From NCBI GenBank assembly GCA_027459605.1, contig DAIDHR010000017.1, forward strand, positions 1-43,789: 43,789 nt of DNA. The letters run 5' to 3'. The notes beneath the pieces were generated by a model that did not search any database, was not told the origin of the DNA, and saw only the letters and a list, made by a program, of their open reading frames with translations. Of this stretch, positions 1 to 8,513 are shown piece by piece. A program made the position numbers and the translations under genes. How positions within the stretch are numbered: position 1 is the first letter of the stretch; the number at the start of each line of letters is the position of its first letter. This DNA is from Alphaproteobacteria bacterium. Lineage in GTDB: Bacteria; Pseudomonadota; Alphaproteobacteria; UBA9655.

Positions 1-124
1 GATGACATTTCTTATCCTTTTCAGTGAGTTAACCTAATCTTAGACTATCACATCTCTAGGACTTTTGCAGCAGGTTCATAAGAGTTATGGATGCTCTAGA
101 CTGGCGGAATGGACCTGTGAAAGA

Positions 125-201
125 TGGCGCGCCCTGCAGGATTCGAACCTGCGACCTGCGGCTTAGAAGGCCGACGCTCTATCCAGCTGAGCTAAGGGCG
201 C
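125..201 (-). tRNA. tRNA-Arg (anticodon UCU)
   Basis: On the minus strand a complete cloverleaf can be folded. The 7-bp acceptor stem pairs GCGCCCT with AGGGCGC, the D arm contains AGCTCAGCTGGATAGAGC, and the anticodon loop is CTTCTAA with anticodon TCT. The T arm carries GGTTCGAATCC. The 3' CCA is encoded in the DNA (positions 125-127). The gene decodes AGA and AGG arginine codons. It is transcribed away from the rodZ-like gene. It was identified by hand folding, so the end positions could be off by a base. Confidence 0.95.
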
Positions 202-210
202 AACGTTCTC

Positions 211-239
211 ACCATAGCGAAAGCAAAAAAAAAGTAAAC
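211..239 (-). promoter_or_regulatory. possible promoter of the tRNA-Arg gene
   Basis: Reading the minus strand, GTTTAC and TATGGT are separated by 17 bases, and the second box lies about 10 bases before the mature tRNA 5' end. The -35 box is a weak match to consensus. The spacing and the placement just upstream of a stable-RNA gene are the only support. Confidence 0.35.
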
Positions 240-337
240 GGTCTTTAATATCAATTCACTTGTTTTTTTATATAGAGAGCTGTAATTAGTAATAAGACTC
301 CATTTAGGTGGAGGGGAGGATCAAGCGGGTTAAGCTT

Positions 338-1132
338 ATGGTGAATGAAAATTTACACGAAGAAAAAAATACGCATGTAGGGCAAATGTTAAAGAGTGCC
401 CGTCTTGCACGCGGGCTAACGCTTGATGATGTTTCCAAGAATTTGTGCATAAGTAAAAATAGATTGTCGTATCTTGAGGAAGAAGACGAAAAACCTGAAT
501 GTAATGTTTATACATTAGGTTTTCTCAAATCATATGCCCTTTTCTTAGGATTGGATGAAAAGGAACTCTGCCAACAGTTTAAGAATCAAGCCCTCCATTC
601 TCCAACACCGCACCTTCTTTTTCCTGCACCCCTCCCAGGAAAAGGGATGCCCAGTTTAAGAATTATTTCTATAAGTCTCCTTTTCTTGATTATAAGTGTA
701 ATTGGGTGGAAATGGCTTGAGTACCAGGATATATCCCCCTCTTCTCAGGAACAAAAAGCCTTGAGAAAACCCACCATTGATGAATCGAAAAAGACAGATC
801 CTATAAATCAAAACTCTTCTCAGCTAGCTCAATCTTTAGCTGAACATGCTTCAGCAACAGAAGGTCCTGTTCTTTTACAGGCAGTAGAGAAGACATGGGT
901 TGAAGTGAAGAACAAATCAGGGACGATTGTTTTTAGTCGTCTTCTTCAACCAAGCGAAAGTCAGGAATTTAAAAATCCTCAAGATTTGACCTTAAAGACA
1001 GGGAATGCAAAAGGCATTGAATTACTTTCTGGAGGGAAAAAAAGAACTTTTCCAGAGGGCTCTGGAATTGTTAGAAGTGATATTCCCCTTGATCCTGAAA
1101 AATGGGTTGAACAAAATTCTGAGACTCAGTAA
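338..1132 (+). CDS. RodZ-like cytoskeleton/cell-shape protein (HTH + TM + DUF4115)
   Basis: This is a bitopic membrane protein of the RodZ type, which links MreB filaments to the cell envelope. An N-terminal Cro/CI-type helix-turn-helix (HTH_25, about residues 14-80, with GQMLKSARLARGLTL) is followed by a proline-containing linker. One membrane helix lies at about residues 108-125 (IISISLLFLIISVIGW). The C-terminal periplasmic part (about 180-255) resembles DUF4115, with WVEVKN and FSRLLQPSES. The frame is open from GTG 308, but the purine-rich GGAGGGGAGGA at 309-319 fits better as a ribosome site for ATG 338, although the 18-base gap is long. In many alphaproteobacteria a rodZ-like gene sits upstream of ispG and hisS; here hisS follows directly and ispG is absent. 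Confidence 0.75.
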   Translation: MVNENLHEEKNTHVGQMLKSARLARGLTLDDVSKNLCISKNRLSYLEEEDEKPECNVYTLGFLKSYALFLGLDEKELCQQFKNQALHSPTPHLLFPAPLPGKGMPSLRIISISLLFLIISVIGWKWLEYQDISPSSQEQKALRKPTIDESKKTDPINQNSSQLAQSLAEHASATEGPVLLQAVEKTWVEVKNKSGTIVFSRLLQPSESQEFKNPQDLTLKTGNAKGIELLSGGKKRTFPEGSGIVRSDIPLDPEKWVEQNSETQ

Positions 1133-1163
1133 CTAAAAGAGCAGATCTTTCACAACTTTGCGA

Positions 1164-2426
1164 ATGCCGATGACAACACTACAGCCCGTTCGGGGAACTC
1201 ATGACTTATTACCTTCCGAACAACGTAAACATTTTTTGATTCTTGAAACGGCTAGAAGTCAAGCCGCATCTTATGGTTTTATGGAAATTTCCACACCGAT
1301 TTTAGAATTTAAGGAAGTTTTTAAGCGAACTCTTGGGGACGTTTCTGATATCGTCACAAAAGAAATGTATGAAATTGCTGATCGAGGCGATGAAGAGATT
1401 GTTTTACGGCCTGAGGGTACGGCGGGAATAGCAAGGGCGGTTATCTCTAATGGGCTAACCCAATCTATGCCTTTAAAGTTTTTTTATACAGGTCCCATGT
1501 TTCGCTATGAAAGACCACAAAAAGGGAGAATGCGTCAGCTCCATCAAATTGGGGTTGAGATGTTCGGTGTTGCAGATCCCGTGGCGGATGTGGAAGTGAT
1601 TTCGCTTGCTTATGAGATCCTGGTAGCATTGAAGATGGGTCACCGAGTAACTCTTGAGATTAATAGTCTTGGAGATGATGAAAGCCGGCAAAATTTTAGA
1701 ACTCACTTGGTAACCTATTTAAAAGACCATCATCAGCATCTTTCTCCGGATAGCCAGCAGCGGTTTGATCGGAATCCTTTAAGAATCCTGGACACAAAAG
1801 ATGAGGGAGATAAAAAAATTCTTAATGGGGCTCCTCTCCTTGAAGACTGTTTGAATGCCTACTCAAAAGAAACTTTTTTAAAAGTGCAAGAAGGCCTTAA
1901 AGATTTAAAAATTCCCTTTAAGATTAACCCCCATCTTGTCCGTGGTCTTGATTATTATTCGCATGTAGCCTTTGAGTTCACAACCACTGACCTTGGGACC
2001 CAAGGAACAGTATTAGCTGGAGGCCGGTATGATGGTCTTATGAGCACCATGGGGGGGCCAGCGATCCCTGGAGTTGGCTGGGCAGGAGGCATTGATCGAC
2101 TTGCCATGATGTTAACCAATGAGGTTTGCCCTCCGCTAAAGAGGCCCCTTGCCGTCATCCCTATGGATGAAGCTTTTGATATGAAGGGGCTTGAATTTGC
2201 TCAGCTTTTACGCAAGGCAGGGCATTATGTAGAAATGACTTATGGAGCTGGACTTGGGAAGCGCCTTAAAAAAGCCAGTAAAATAAATGCTCGCTATGCT
2301 ATGATTTTAGGGGAAGAAGAAGTATCCTCTCAAAAGGTTACAGTGAAAGATTTGGATACGGGTGACCAAATTCAACTTTCCCGTCAGGATGTTATTGTTT
2401 TTCTTAAGGAAAAAGGTGTCTCGTGA
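1164..2426 (+). CDS. hisS: histidyl-tRNA synthetase
   Basis: This class II aminoacyl-tRNA synthetase charges tRNA-His with histidine. The N-terminal catalytic core begins with [11 protein letters not shown]. Motif 2 is seen at about residues 105-125 ([29 protein letters not shown]). The histidine-specific signatures are [15 protein letters not shown] (about 260-275) and the motif 3 region [13 protein letters not shown] (about 305). A small anticodon-binding domain closes the protein. At about 420 residues the length is normal for the family. The frame opens at TTG 1158, but ATG 1164 or ATG 1170 is more likely; neither has a clear Shine-Dalgarno sequence. The stop codon overlaps the prfA GTG start, so the two are translationally linked. 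Confidence 0.97.
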   Translation: MPMTTLQPVRGTHDLLPSEQRKHFLILETARSQAASYGFMEISTPILEFKEVFKRTLGDVSDIVTKEMYEIADRGDEEIVLRPEGTAGIARAVISNGLTQSMPLKFFYTGPMFRYERPQKGRMRQLHQIGVEMFGVADPVADVEVISLAYEILVALKMGHRVTLEINSLGDDESRQNFRTHLVTYLKDHHQHLSPDSQQRFDRNPLRILDTKDEGDKKILNGAPLLEDCLNAYSKETFLKVQEGLKDLKIPFKINPHLVRGLDYYSHVAFEFTTTDLGTQGTVLAGGRYDGLMSTMGGPAIPGVGWAGGIDRLAMMLTNEVCPPLKRPLAVIPMDEAFDMKGLEFAQLLRKAGHYVEMTYGAGLGKRLKKASKINARYAMILGEEEVSSQKVTVKDLDTGDQIQLSRQDVIVFLKEKGVS

Positions 2427-3505
2427 GCTTTGATCAAAAATTAAACCAGCTTTTGGATCATTTTGAAGAGCTTAAGGAGAAGCTATCCGCTCCTATGGAG
2501 GATGCAGGAGAATTTGCTAAACTCTCAAAGGAATATGCAGACCTATCCCCCATTGCTGAAAAAATCCATGAGTGGCGGATGTGCGGGGAGGAGAAAAAAA
2601 GTCTTGAAGAGCTTCTCTCCGATCCAACTCTTGATAAAGATCTTAAAGACATGGCTCAAGATGACCTTTTGCGGCTTCAGGAGAGATTACCCAAACTTCT
2701 CCATGAGATTCAAGTCCTCCTGCTTCCCAAGGATGTAGATGATGAACGAAATGCGATTCTCGAGATTAGAGCAGGCACCGGAGGGGAAGAAGCTGCCCTT
2801 TTTGCTGCCGATCTATTGAGGATGTATCAAAGATACGCTGAACTTCAAGGGTGGCGTTTTGAGCTTATGCATGAGAGTGACACGGGTCTTGGGGGAATTA
2901 AGGAAGCTTCAGCCTCTGTCTTGGGAAAAGGGGTTTTTGCAAAGCTGAAGTTCGAATCAGGCGTTCATCGTGTTCAACGAGTCCCGGAAACGGAAGCTGG
3001 TGGTCGAATTCACACGTCTGCCGCAACAGTGGCGGTTCTCCCTGAAGTAGAAGAAGTGGACATTCATATTGATGAAAAAGACTTGCGTATCGATGTTTTC
3101 CGCTCAAGTGGTCCTGGGGGACAGTCGGTAAATACAACCGATAGTGCTGTCCGCATTACACATATTCCATCGGGGGTTGTTGTCCAACAGCAAGATGAAA
3201 AATCTCAACATAAGAATAAAGCAAAAGCTTTAAAAATTTTAAGAGCTCGGCTTTATGAACATCAACGGGAACAAAAGGCAGCAGAACGAGCTGCAAGCCG
3301 GAAGAGTCAAATTGGAAGTGGCGACCGGTCGGAGCGAATTCGCACCTATAACTTCCCCCAGGGCCGTGTGACAGACCACCGCATTAATCTAACCCTTTAC
3401 AAGCTTGATCGAATTATTGATGGGAGTGCTTTAGATGAGATGATCCAAGCCCTGATTTCTGAAGACCAAGCCAGCCGACTTGCTGATCTGGGAGAAACCT
3501 TATAA
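2423..3505 (+). CDS. prfA: peptide chain release factor 1
   Basis: RF1 recognises UAA and UAG stop codons and triggers release of the finished peptide. The GGQ hydrolysis motif is at residues 232-234 ([16 protein letters not shown]). The codon-reading tripeptide is PET at 188-190 in the context [15 protein letters not shown], matching the P-x-T rule for RF1 rather than the SPF of RF2. The length of 360 residues is that of the family. The GTG start overlaps the hisS stop by four bases (GTGA). The RF methyltransferase gene prmC usually follows prfA in related genomes but is not present here; the next gene is a convergent transporter. Confidence 0.97.
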   Translation: MSFDQKLNQLLDHFEELKEKLSAPMEDAGEFAKLSKEYADLSPIAEKIHEWRMCGEEKKSLEELLSDPTLDKDLKDMAQDDLLRLQERLPKLLHEIQVLLLPKDVDDERNAILEIRAGTGGEEAALFAADLLRMYQRYAELQGWRFELMHESDTGLGGIKEASASVLGKGVFAKLKFESGVHRVQRVPETEAGGRIHTSAATVAVLPEVEEVDIHIDEKDLRIDVFRSSGPGGQSVNTTDSAVRITHIPSGVVVQQQDEKSQHKNKAKALKILRARLYEHQREQKAAERAASRKSQIGSGDRSERIRTYNFPQGRVTDHRINLTLYKLDRIIDGSALDEMIQALISEDQASRLADLGETL

Positions 3506-3643
3506 TTACGTCAAGTAACCATAGGATAGTTAAGGTGAATGTCATCGAGAGGAGTTAATCCGTCCAAATTGAAATGAAGGCGATAAGAGTTATCAAGATA
3601 CAATACTTTTCAAATTTTTAAGTTGATTTCTTATACAAACAGG

Positions 3644-3655
3644 TTAGCTAGCTAA
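3644..3655. repeat. 12-bp perfect palindrome, copy 1
   Basis: TTAGCTAGCTAA is perfectly self-complementary and encodes the last residues and stop (LAS, stop) of the MHS transporter. The same 12-mer occurs at 12702-12713, where it also encodes LAS-stop of an unrelated minus-strand gene. The flanks are alike too: ACAGG before this copy and ACAG before the other. Confidence 0.5.
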
Positions 3656-4864
3656 GGCTGTTACTGATTTTCTTTGGCGGACTGCTAAAAAACCAACAAA
3701 TGCCATTGCTATCAAATAAAGATTGGGCCCCCATAAGGGGCCTATAGTTTTCGCAAGGTGGCTGCATAACAGGGGCGTTGTTCCTCCAAAAAGAGCTGTT
3801 CCAACGCAGGATCCAAAAGCAACTCCTGAGTAGCGGCATTGAGGAGGGAAAAGGGTATTGAGGTAAGCATGGGAGGGAGCAGTAAAAGCCTCAGCAAACA
3901 TAAGAAGGGCCATTTGAGCCAGGAGAATGGCAAAAAGACTTCCCTCAGTATAAACAATAAAGACAGGATAAGCCAAAATTATTTGCCCAACAGCTCCCCA
4001 TGACATCAACCGATCAGCTCCCATTTTATCTGAAAAATAACCAAGCCCAGGAATCACAAGAACGCCGACAAGCGTGACAAGCATATTCATGATCATAAGG
4101 TCAAATCCACTGATGAGGCCTTGTGCATGTAAAGTCGGATTCATGTATCCAACGATGATATAAAAGGGGACATGCAAGAACCCTCCAATTCCAATAGCCT
4201 TAAGGAAGGAAAGGGGATGTTTCTGAAGAACTTCAAAAAGAGGAACGGTTAGTTGTTCTTTAATTTCACCCTCTTCAAAGGCTCGTCTTAAATAGAGCCC
4301 TACAAACGCGACGAGCCCCCCTAAACAAAAAGGAATGCGCCAAGCCCAATCGGGCATCAATCCATGGGTAAAGAGGGCTCCCATGAACGTTGCCATAATA
4401 GCGCCAATCCCAGCTGAAGAGGTAATAAGGGCCCCAGCAAATCCACGTTTTTGACTCTCAATTTGTTCAAGCCCAAACACAGCCGCTCCGTTCACTTCTC
4501 CTCCTGCTGCAAAGCCTTGGAAAAGACGGAAGAGAATCAAGAGGGCAGGTGCAAAAATGCCAATCGTTTCATAAGAAGGAAGAAGGCCAATGCCGACGGT
4601 TGAAAAGGCCATTAAGATAAGGGTTCCAAAGAGAGCCTTTTTTCGTCCAAATTTATCTCCCCAATGACCGAAAACCAAAGCTCCAATAGGTCTTGCTATA
4701 AACCCCACGGCAAACACACCAAACCCCATCATCAGCGCCGTCAAGGGATCGGATGAGGGAAAGAAGAGGGGGGATAAAATGGAAACAAAGAAGCTATAGA
4801 GAAAAAAATCGTAGTACTCTAGAGCGTTTCCTACCATCAGAGCGCGTAGAAATGAAAAGCTCAT
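3644..4864 (-). CDS. MFS transporter, metabolite:H+ symporter (MHS/ProP-like) family
   Basis: This is an inner-membrane secondary carrier with about 12 membrane helices over 406 residues. The N terminus FLRALMVGNALEYYDFFLY is the typical MHS opening. The loop GHWGDKFGRKKAL between helices 2 and 3 is the major facilitator signature. FRLFQGFAAGGEVNGAA (about residue 125) matches the conserved helix 4 region of this subfamily. Relatives move proline/betaine, 2-oxoglutarate or other organic acids with protons; the substrate cannot be read from sequence. ATG 4864 is chosen over a longer frame because AGGAGAGGAG stands just upstream. Its ATGA overlaps the trmB stop, so it is co-transcribed with trmB. 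Confidence 0.85.
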   Translation of the reverse strand: MSFSFLRALMVGNALEYYDFFLYSFFVSILSPLFFPSSDPLTALMMGFGVFAVGFIARPIGALVFGHWGDKFGRKKALFGTLILMAFSTVGIGLLPSYETIGIFAPALLILFRLFQGFAAGGEVNGAAVFGLEQIESQKRGFAGALITSSAGIGAIMATFMGALFTHGLMPDWAWRIPFCLGGLVAFVGLYLRRAFEEGEIKEQLTVPLFEVLQKHPLSFLKAIGIGGFLHVPFYIIVGYMNPTLHAQGLISGFDLMIMNMLVTLVGVLVIPGLGYFSDKMGADRLMSWGAVGQIILAYPVFIVYTEGSLFAILLAQMALLMFAEAFTAPSHAYLNTLFPPQCRYSGVAFGSCVGTALFGGTTPLLCSHLAKTIGPLWGPNLYLIAMAFVGFLAVRQRKSVTALAS

Positions 4865-5550
4865 ACTCTCCTCTCCTTTTTTTGAAACCGCATGTAGGCA
4901 CATTTTTTACCCATTGAGAGGGCTTTTTGTTCATACCGAGTGGGAGGCCATCCTTCTGGTCGTGAGGTCCAGGTTGAGGGATTAGAAGAGGGTGGGCCTT
5001 CACAAAGAATGAGGGTTGGATCGTTATAGAGGACTCCTTGAATCTGCTCCACATAAGATACATCATCACTTGCAATATGTAGAAGTGCTCCCTCACGAAG
5101 AGTTGATCTTAATTTATCCATAAATTCTTTTGTTATAAGCCGCCTGGAGTGATGACGCTTTTTTGGCCACGGATCGGGAAACAAAATAAAGGCGTGTGTA
5201 AAAAACAAAGGGGGAATGACATCCACTAAATATCTTACATCATCATGCCAAATTCTCACGCGATCATAATCCTTGGGGTCCAGATGGGTCAAAAGCTTTG
5301 CAACACCATTCATAAAGGGTTCACATCCGATCATTGAAACGGAAGGATTTTGAGCTAATTGAGCGAGCAAATGTTCTCCCCCTCCAAATCCAATTTCAAG
5401 CCAAATCTCACGGGAATGTTTATCAAAAAAAGAATTAGCTTGATCAATTTTAACAAGAGGAAGAATTTCTTCATAAGCCTTTTGTGATGTGGTTCTTAGC
5501 TTCCGAGCCTTTTTCCGACCATAAGAACGTGTTAATTGAGTTTGCATCAT
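4861..5550 (-). CDS. trmB: tRNA (guanine-N7-)-methyltransferase
   Basis: TrmB makes m7G at position 46 of tRNA variable loops using SAM. The SAM-binding motif I is WLEIGFGGGEHLLAQLAQNP. The family signature is FPDPWPKKRHHSRRL, followed by the C-terminal SRPEGWPPTRYEQKAL substrate region. The frame opens at 5607, but residues before MMQTQLTRSYGRKK do not look like family sequence, so the start at ATG 5550 or 5547 is preferred. In many alphaproteobacteria trmB follows metK directly. Here metK ends about 1.8 kb away on the same strand, with opposite-strand genes inserted between. The 3' end overlaps the transporter start. Confidence 0.93.
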   Translation of the reverse strand: MMQTQLTRSYGRKKARKLRTTSQKAYEEILPLVKIDQANSFFDKHSREIWLEIGFGGGEHLLAQLAQNPSVSMIGCEPFMNGVAKLLTHLDPKDYDRVRIWHDDVRYLVDVIPPLFFTHAFILFPDPWPKKRHHSRRLITKEFMDKLRSTLREGALLHIASDDVSYVEQIQGVLYNDPTLILCEGPPSSNPSTWTSRPEGWPPTRYEQKALSMGKKCAYMRFQKKERRV

Positions 5551-5903
5551 AAGACTACTTAAAATAAAATGATAAGAAACATACTCACGAAAAGTTCCGC
5601 ATTTCAAGAGACTCTTTATAGATAGATTCGAAAGACATCAAGAATTCTGTATAGAAATATAAAATCTCCCTACCCTATATTTATAAATAAGTATCCTTTT
5701 CTGAAAAAATTAAATTCTCAAATTGCCCATTTTTTTAACTGCTGAGGTATTTAATGTTCATCATTTGTTAATCATTCGTCCTTAAAATTCCTAAAAGGTG
5801 CGGGTTCCTTATTTCAAAGGGAAAAGGGGAAAAAAGCAAGAAATTTTCAACTTCAGGACAAAAAGATTAAACAATACAATAAATTACAATAAAGGAGAAC
5901 GAT
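5551..5903. other. 353-bp intergenic region between divergent genes
   Basis: This is AT-rich spacer between trmB (minus) and the YqjD-like gene (plus). The only clear element is AAAGGAG at about 5892, a good ribosome site for ATG 5904. The sequence has A-runs and T-runs but no strong promoter pair, hairpin or further reading frame that I would defend. Both upstream regions must contain promoters. Confidence 0.6.
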
Positions 5904-6347
5904 ATGGCGAGCAAAGAAAAAGTTATTCAAAGTTTAGAAAAGAATATGAAAAAATATAAAAATAAGGTTACAAGTATAGACTCCCTCTTAAAAGATTATA
6001 AGGCTCATAATAAGGAGCATTTGATGGAGGAGAGGGAGGACCTAAAAGAAAAACTAAAAGAAGCTGAGGCAATTTTTAAAAAACTAAAATCCTCCTCTCA
6101 AGAAAATTTTGAAGAAATTAAAGCGTCTACAACAGAAGCATTTACAAATTTAAAAGAAGCGCTCCACGATTTTTCGAACCTTCTTACTATCGATCAACTC
6201 TACCATGCGAGGGATGAGGTTGTAGAGTATGGAAGTGAAAAGGTAACTCAGGTTGAAAATTATATTAAACAAAAGCCCCTCAGCTCTGCCGCATGGGCAT
6301 TTGGCATTGGGTTTCTTATTGGGGCATTTATCAAGCGTTCCAAATGA
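5904..6347 (+). CDS. YqjD/ElaB/DUF883-like membrane-anchored helical protein
   Basis: This 147-residue protein is almost wholly charged alpha helix. A Lys/Glu-rich coiled coil (about residues 5-85) is followed by a short linker and a C-terminal membrane anchor. The tail IKQKPLSSAAWAFGIGFLIGAFIKR (about 120-145), with a glycine-rich hydrophobic stretch and closing basic residues, is characteristic of the ElaB/YqjD/DUF883 group. Some members of that group are reported to bind ribosomes at the inner membrane in stationary phase. The long helical region is longer than in Escherichia coli YqjD. The ribosome site AAAGGAG precedes ATG. The stop overlaps the next gene as ATGA, which mirrors the yqjD-yqjE pairing. 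Confidence 0.65.
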   Translation: MASKEKVIQSLEKNMKKYKNKVTSIDSLLKDYKAHNKEHLMEEREDLKEKLKEAEAIFKKLKSSSQENFEEIKASTTEAFTNLKEALHDFSNLLTIDQLYHARDEVVEYGSEKVTQVENYIKQKPLSSAAWAFGIGFLIGAFIKRSK

Positions 6348-6796
6348 AAGTCGGACTTATGTTCATTCTCCAGACAATTGTTACCTATCTTCTTAAACCT
6401 CAAGGAAGAAGTTATTATTTTATAACACAAATCTTGGGTTATTTACTGTTATGCGTCGGAGGAATCATTGGTCTTTACTTTCTCTTTCAAGCCCTTATTC
6501 CAGTCATAGGATATATTGGAAGCGGAACTGCAATGAGTGTTTTACTCATGGGAGCTGGGGTTATTGTCCTTATCATGGGGAAGCGAAAAAAATACTCCCG
6601 CCCCATTGATACGATTTTTGGAGAGGCTCAAAGCATGACTAAAAAAATAGACCTAGAGAATATCCTTAAAAATAACGCTCATCAAATCCTTCTCTTTTCT
6701 TTTCTTGGAGGACTCATTTTATCTCAGGTTAAGGAAGGTAAGAAGCTCTCTTTTCTTAAAGACAAATTGCCTTCTCTCAAGGATTTTTTAAAGTAA
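6344..6796 (+). CDS. small integral membrane protein (YqjE-like position and topology)
   Basis: The protein has 150 residues. Hydrophobic segments lie at about residues 26-52 (ITQILGYLLLCVGGIIGLYFLFQAL) and 54-76 (IGYIGSGTAMSVLLMGAGVIVLI). A cytoplasmic basic stretch (GKRKKYSRP) follows, then a third short hydrophobic patch at about 115-128. ATG 6344 is chosen because it overlaps the previous stop (ATGA); the frame itself is open from 6293 inside the upstream gene. I do not recognise a domain. The pairing with a DUF883 protein suggests an YqjE-like partner, by context only. Confidence 0.6.
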   Translation: MKVGLMFILQTIVTYLLKPQGRSYYFITQILGYLLLCVGGIIGLYFLFQALIPVIGYIGSGTAMSVLLMGAGVIVLIMGKRKKYSRPIDTIFGEAQSMTKKIDLENILKNNAHQILLFSFLGGLILSQVKEGKKLSFLKDKLPSLKDFLK

Positions 6797-6997
6797 CTTA
6801 GGCCTCACCTTGCCTCTTGAACGGGTTTACTCCACTATTCGTTTTTGAGAAAGATTCGTGAGAAATGGGACGCTGATGCATTGAGCCTATCTTTCTCCAT
6901 GTTAATAAATTATTAAAGTTTTATTATTATGCTGGGTTTAGGATCAGGATTTTACTTTGTTTAAAATGTATAAAAATGGAAAATGAAGAGAGAAGAT

Positions 6998-7348
6998 ATG
7001 CTGATAAGATATCCCTTCATAATAATCATAGGTTTAACCCTGACCCTTGGTCAAATAACAGGAGAAAGCGCGAGAGCCAATGTGTTAAAACAAGAATGCA
7101 ACACAAGCATGATGTCACCTGAGGGAAAGGTTTTGGAAGTAAGTTGTAATAGTGCAGAATGTCTGAACTCGAAAGAGCAAATTGCGCAATCTCTAGCATA
7201 TGCCCTCTGTAAGGATGCTTATAAAGATCGACTCCTCAGATCAAGCGTTTTCAGGCTACAAGATCCTGAAGCCAGCGATTCAAAGTATGCAACATGCCGA
7301 ACTATTATTAGTTGGCCATATCGCGTATATTGTTACCTCAAACCATAA
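6998..7348 (+). CDS. hypothetical secreted Cys-containing protein
   Basis: This is a 116-residue protein of unknown function. The N terminus MLIRYPFIIIIGLTLTLG, ending in ESARA, reads as a Sec signal peptide with cleavage after about residue 27. The mature part is about 90 residues with six cysteines (ECN, SCN, ECL, LCK, TCR, YCY), an even number that would allow three disulfides in the periplasm or outside. ATG 6998 is preferred over ATG 6983 because AAGAGAGAAG lies just before it. It ends 17 bases before the end of the convergent metK. No known family was recognised. Confidence 0.55.
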   Translation: MLIRYPFIIIIGLTLTLGQITGESARANVLKQECNTSMMSPEGKVLEVSCNSAECLNSKEQIAQSLAYALCKDAYKDRLLRSSVFRLQDPEASDSKYATCRTIISWPYRVYCYLKP

Positions 7349-7364
7349 CCATAAATATTTTAGC

Positions 7365-8513
7365 TTACGAAAATGCTTTCTTTAAGTCTTCCACCAAATC
7401 TACCTTTTCCCAAGAAAAGGCTCCATTGAGATCAAAAGGACGGCCAAAGTGGCCGTAGGCCGCTGTGGGGGTATAGATGGGTCTGTCTAAATTTAACTTT
7501 TTGCGAATACCTCGTGGGGTTAAATCCAGCATCTCTCGTAAAATAAGGGACAAGCAATCTTCAGGAACCAGGCCTGTTCCATGGGTGTTTATATAAAAAG
7601 ACGTTGGATCGGAGCGTCCAATGGCATAGGAAATTTGAAGGGTGCACCGGTTTGCAAGCCCTGCTGCCACTATATTTTTTGCTATGTAGCGAGCCATGTA
7701 AGCTGCGGACCTATCAACTTTAGTGGGATCCTTTCCTGAAAAGGCTCCTCCCCCATGGGGGGCCATGCCTCCATAAGTATCCACAATGATTTTCCGACCG
7801 GTAAAGCCAATATCGCTTTCTGGCCCTCCAATAACAAAGCGGCCTGTGGGGTTCACAAGAAAAGAGTCCTCCCCGCAAAACCAACCTTCTGGAAGAACTT
7901 TATCCAGGTAGGGATGAATCAAAGCTCTCACCTCTTTAATACTGACGTCATCCCTGTGCTGGCAGGAAATGACAATCGAGGTCGTTTTGATGGGACGATG
8001 ATCATAATACTGGACAGAAAACTGGCATTTTCCATCAGGCTTAAGCCCGGGAAGAAGGCCTTTTTTCCGATCCTCACTAATCAGGCGTAGTAGATTTTGA
8101 GCCAAATAGAGAGGGGTTGGCATAAGGGCTTCATTTTCGGAAGTGGCGTATCCAAACATCATTCCTTGATCTCCAGCTCCCTCACCTTCGACACCTTGGG
8201 CAATATCAGAAGATTGAGGGGTCAGAGAGATGACTATTTTGACAGTGCGCCAGTCAAAGCTGTCATCTTCGTATCCTATTTCTCGGATTCGTCCTCTGAC
8301 AATTTCTATCATCTCGTTATGGGTAAGGAGGTGGAGATCTTTGACTTCTCCTAAGACAAGAACTCGACCAGGAGCGACAACCGTCTCTGCGGCAACCCGT
8401 GTTAATGGATCCTTAGTTAGAAAAGCATCTAAAATTGCATCAGAAATTTGGTCGCAGATTTTATCCGGGTGACCTTCTGAAACAGATTCACTGGTGAAAA
8501 TAAAATTATTCAC
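7365..8513 (-). CDS. metK: S-adenosylmethionine synthetase
   Basis: MetK makes SAM from methionine and ATP in a three-domain fold. The ATP-binding signature SEGHPDKICDQISDAILDAF is at residues 9-28. GEGAGDQGMMFGYAT (about 115-130) carries the second conserved hexapeptide region. The P-loop-like GGGAFSGKDPTKVDRSAAY (about 255-275) and the closing TAAYGHFGR segment are intact. Length 382 is normal. The GTG start overlaps the last codons of lnt by eight bases, and AGGAGAC precedes it. This makes it the last gene of phoH-ybeY-corC-lnt-metK and a source of SAM for trmB, rsmE, miaB and others. Confidence 0.97.
   Translation of the reverse strand: MNNFIFTSESVSEGHPDKICDQISDAILDAFLTKDPLTRVAAETVVAPGRVLVLGEVKDLHLLTHNEMIEIVRGRIREIGYEDDSFDWRTVKIVISLTPQSSDIAQGVEGEGAGDQGMMFGYATSENEALMPTPLYLAQNLLRLISEDRKKGLLPGLKPDGKCQFSVQYYDHRPIKTTSIVISCQHRDDVSIKEVRALIHPYLDKVLPEGWFCGEDSFLVNPTGRFVIGGPESDIGFTGRKIIVDTYGGMAPHGGGAFSGKDPTKVDRSAAYMARYIAKNIVAAGLANRCTLQISYAIGRSDPTSFYINTHGTGLVPEDCLSLILREMLDLTPRGIRKKLNLDRPIYTPTAAYGHFGRPFDLNGAFSWEKVDLVEDLKKAFS

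Noticed and set aside
1473-2158. Antisense open frames inside hisS (and similar ones inside lnt, sucC, sucA, lpdA)
   Set aside because: They lie opposite strongly conserved enzyme genes, lack ribosome sites and show no protein-like features; they follow from codon use on the real strand.
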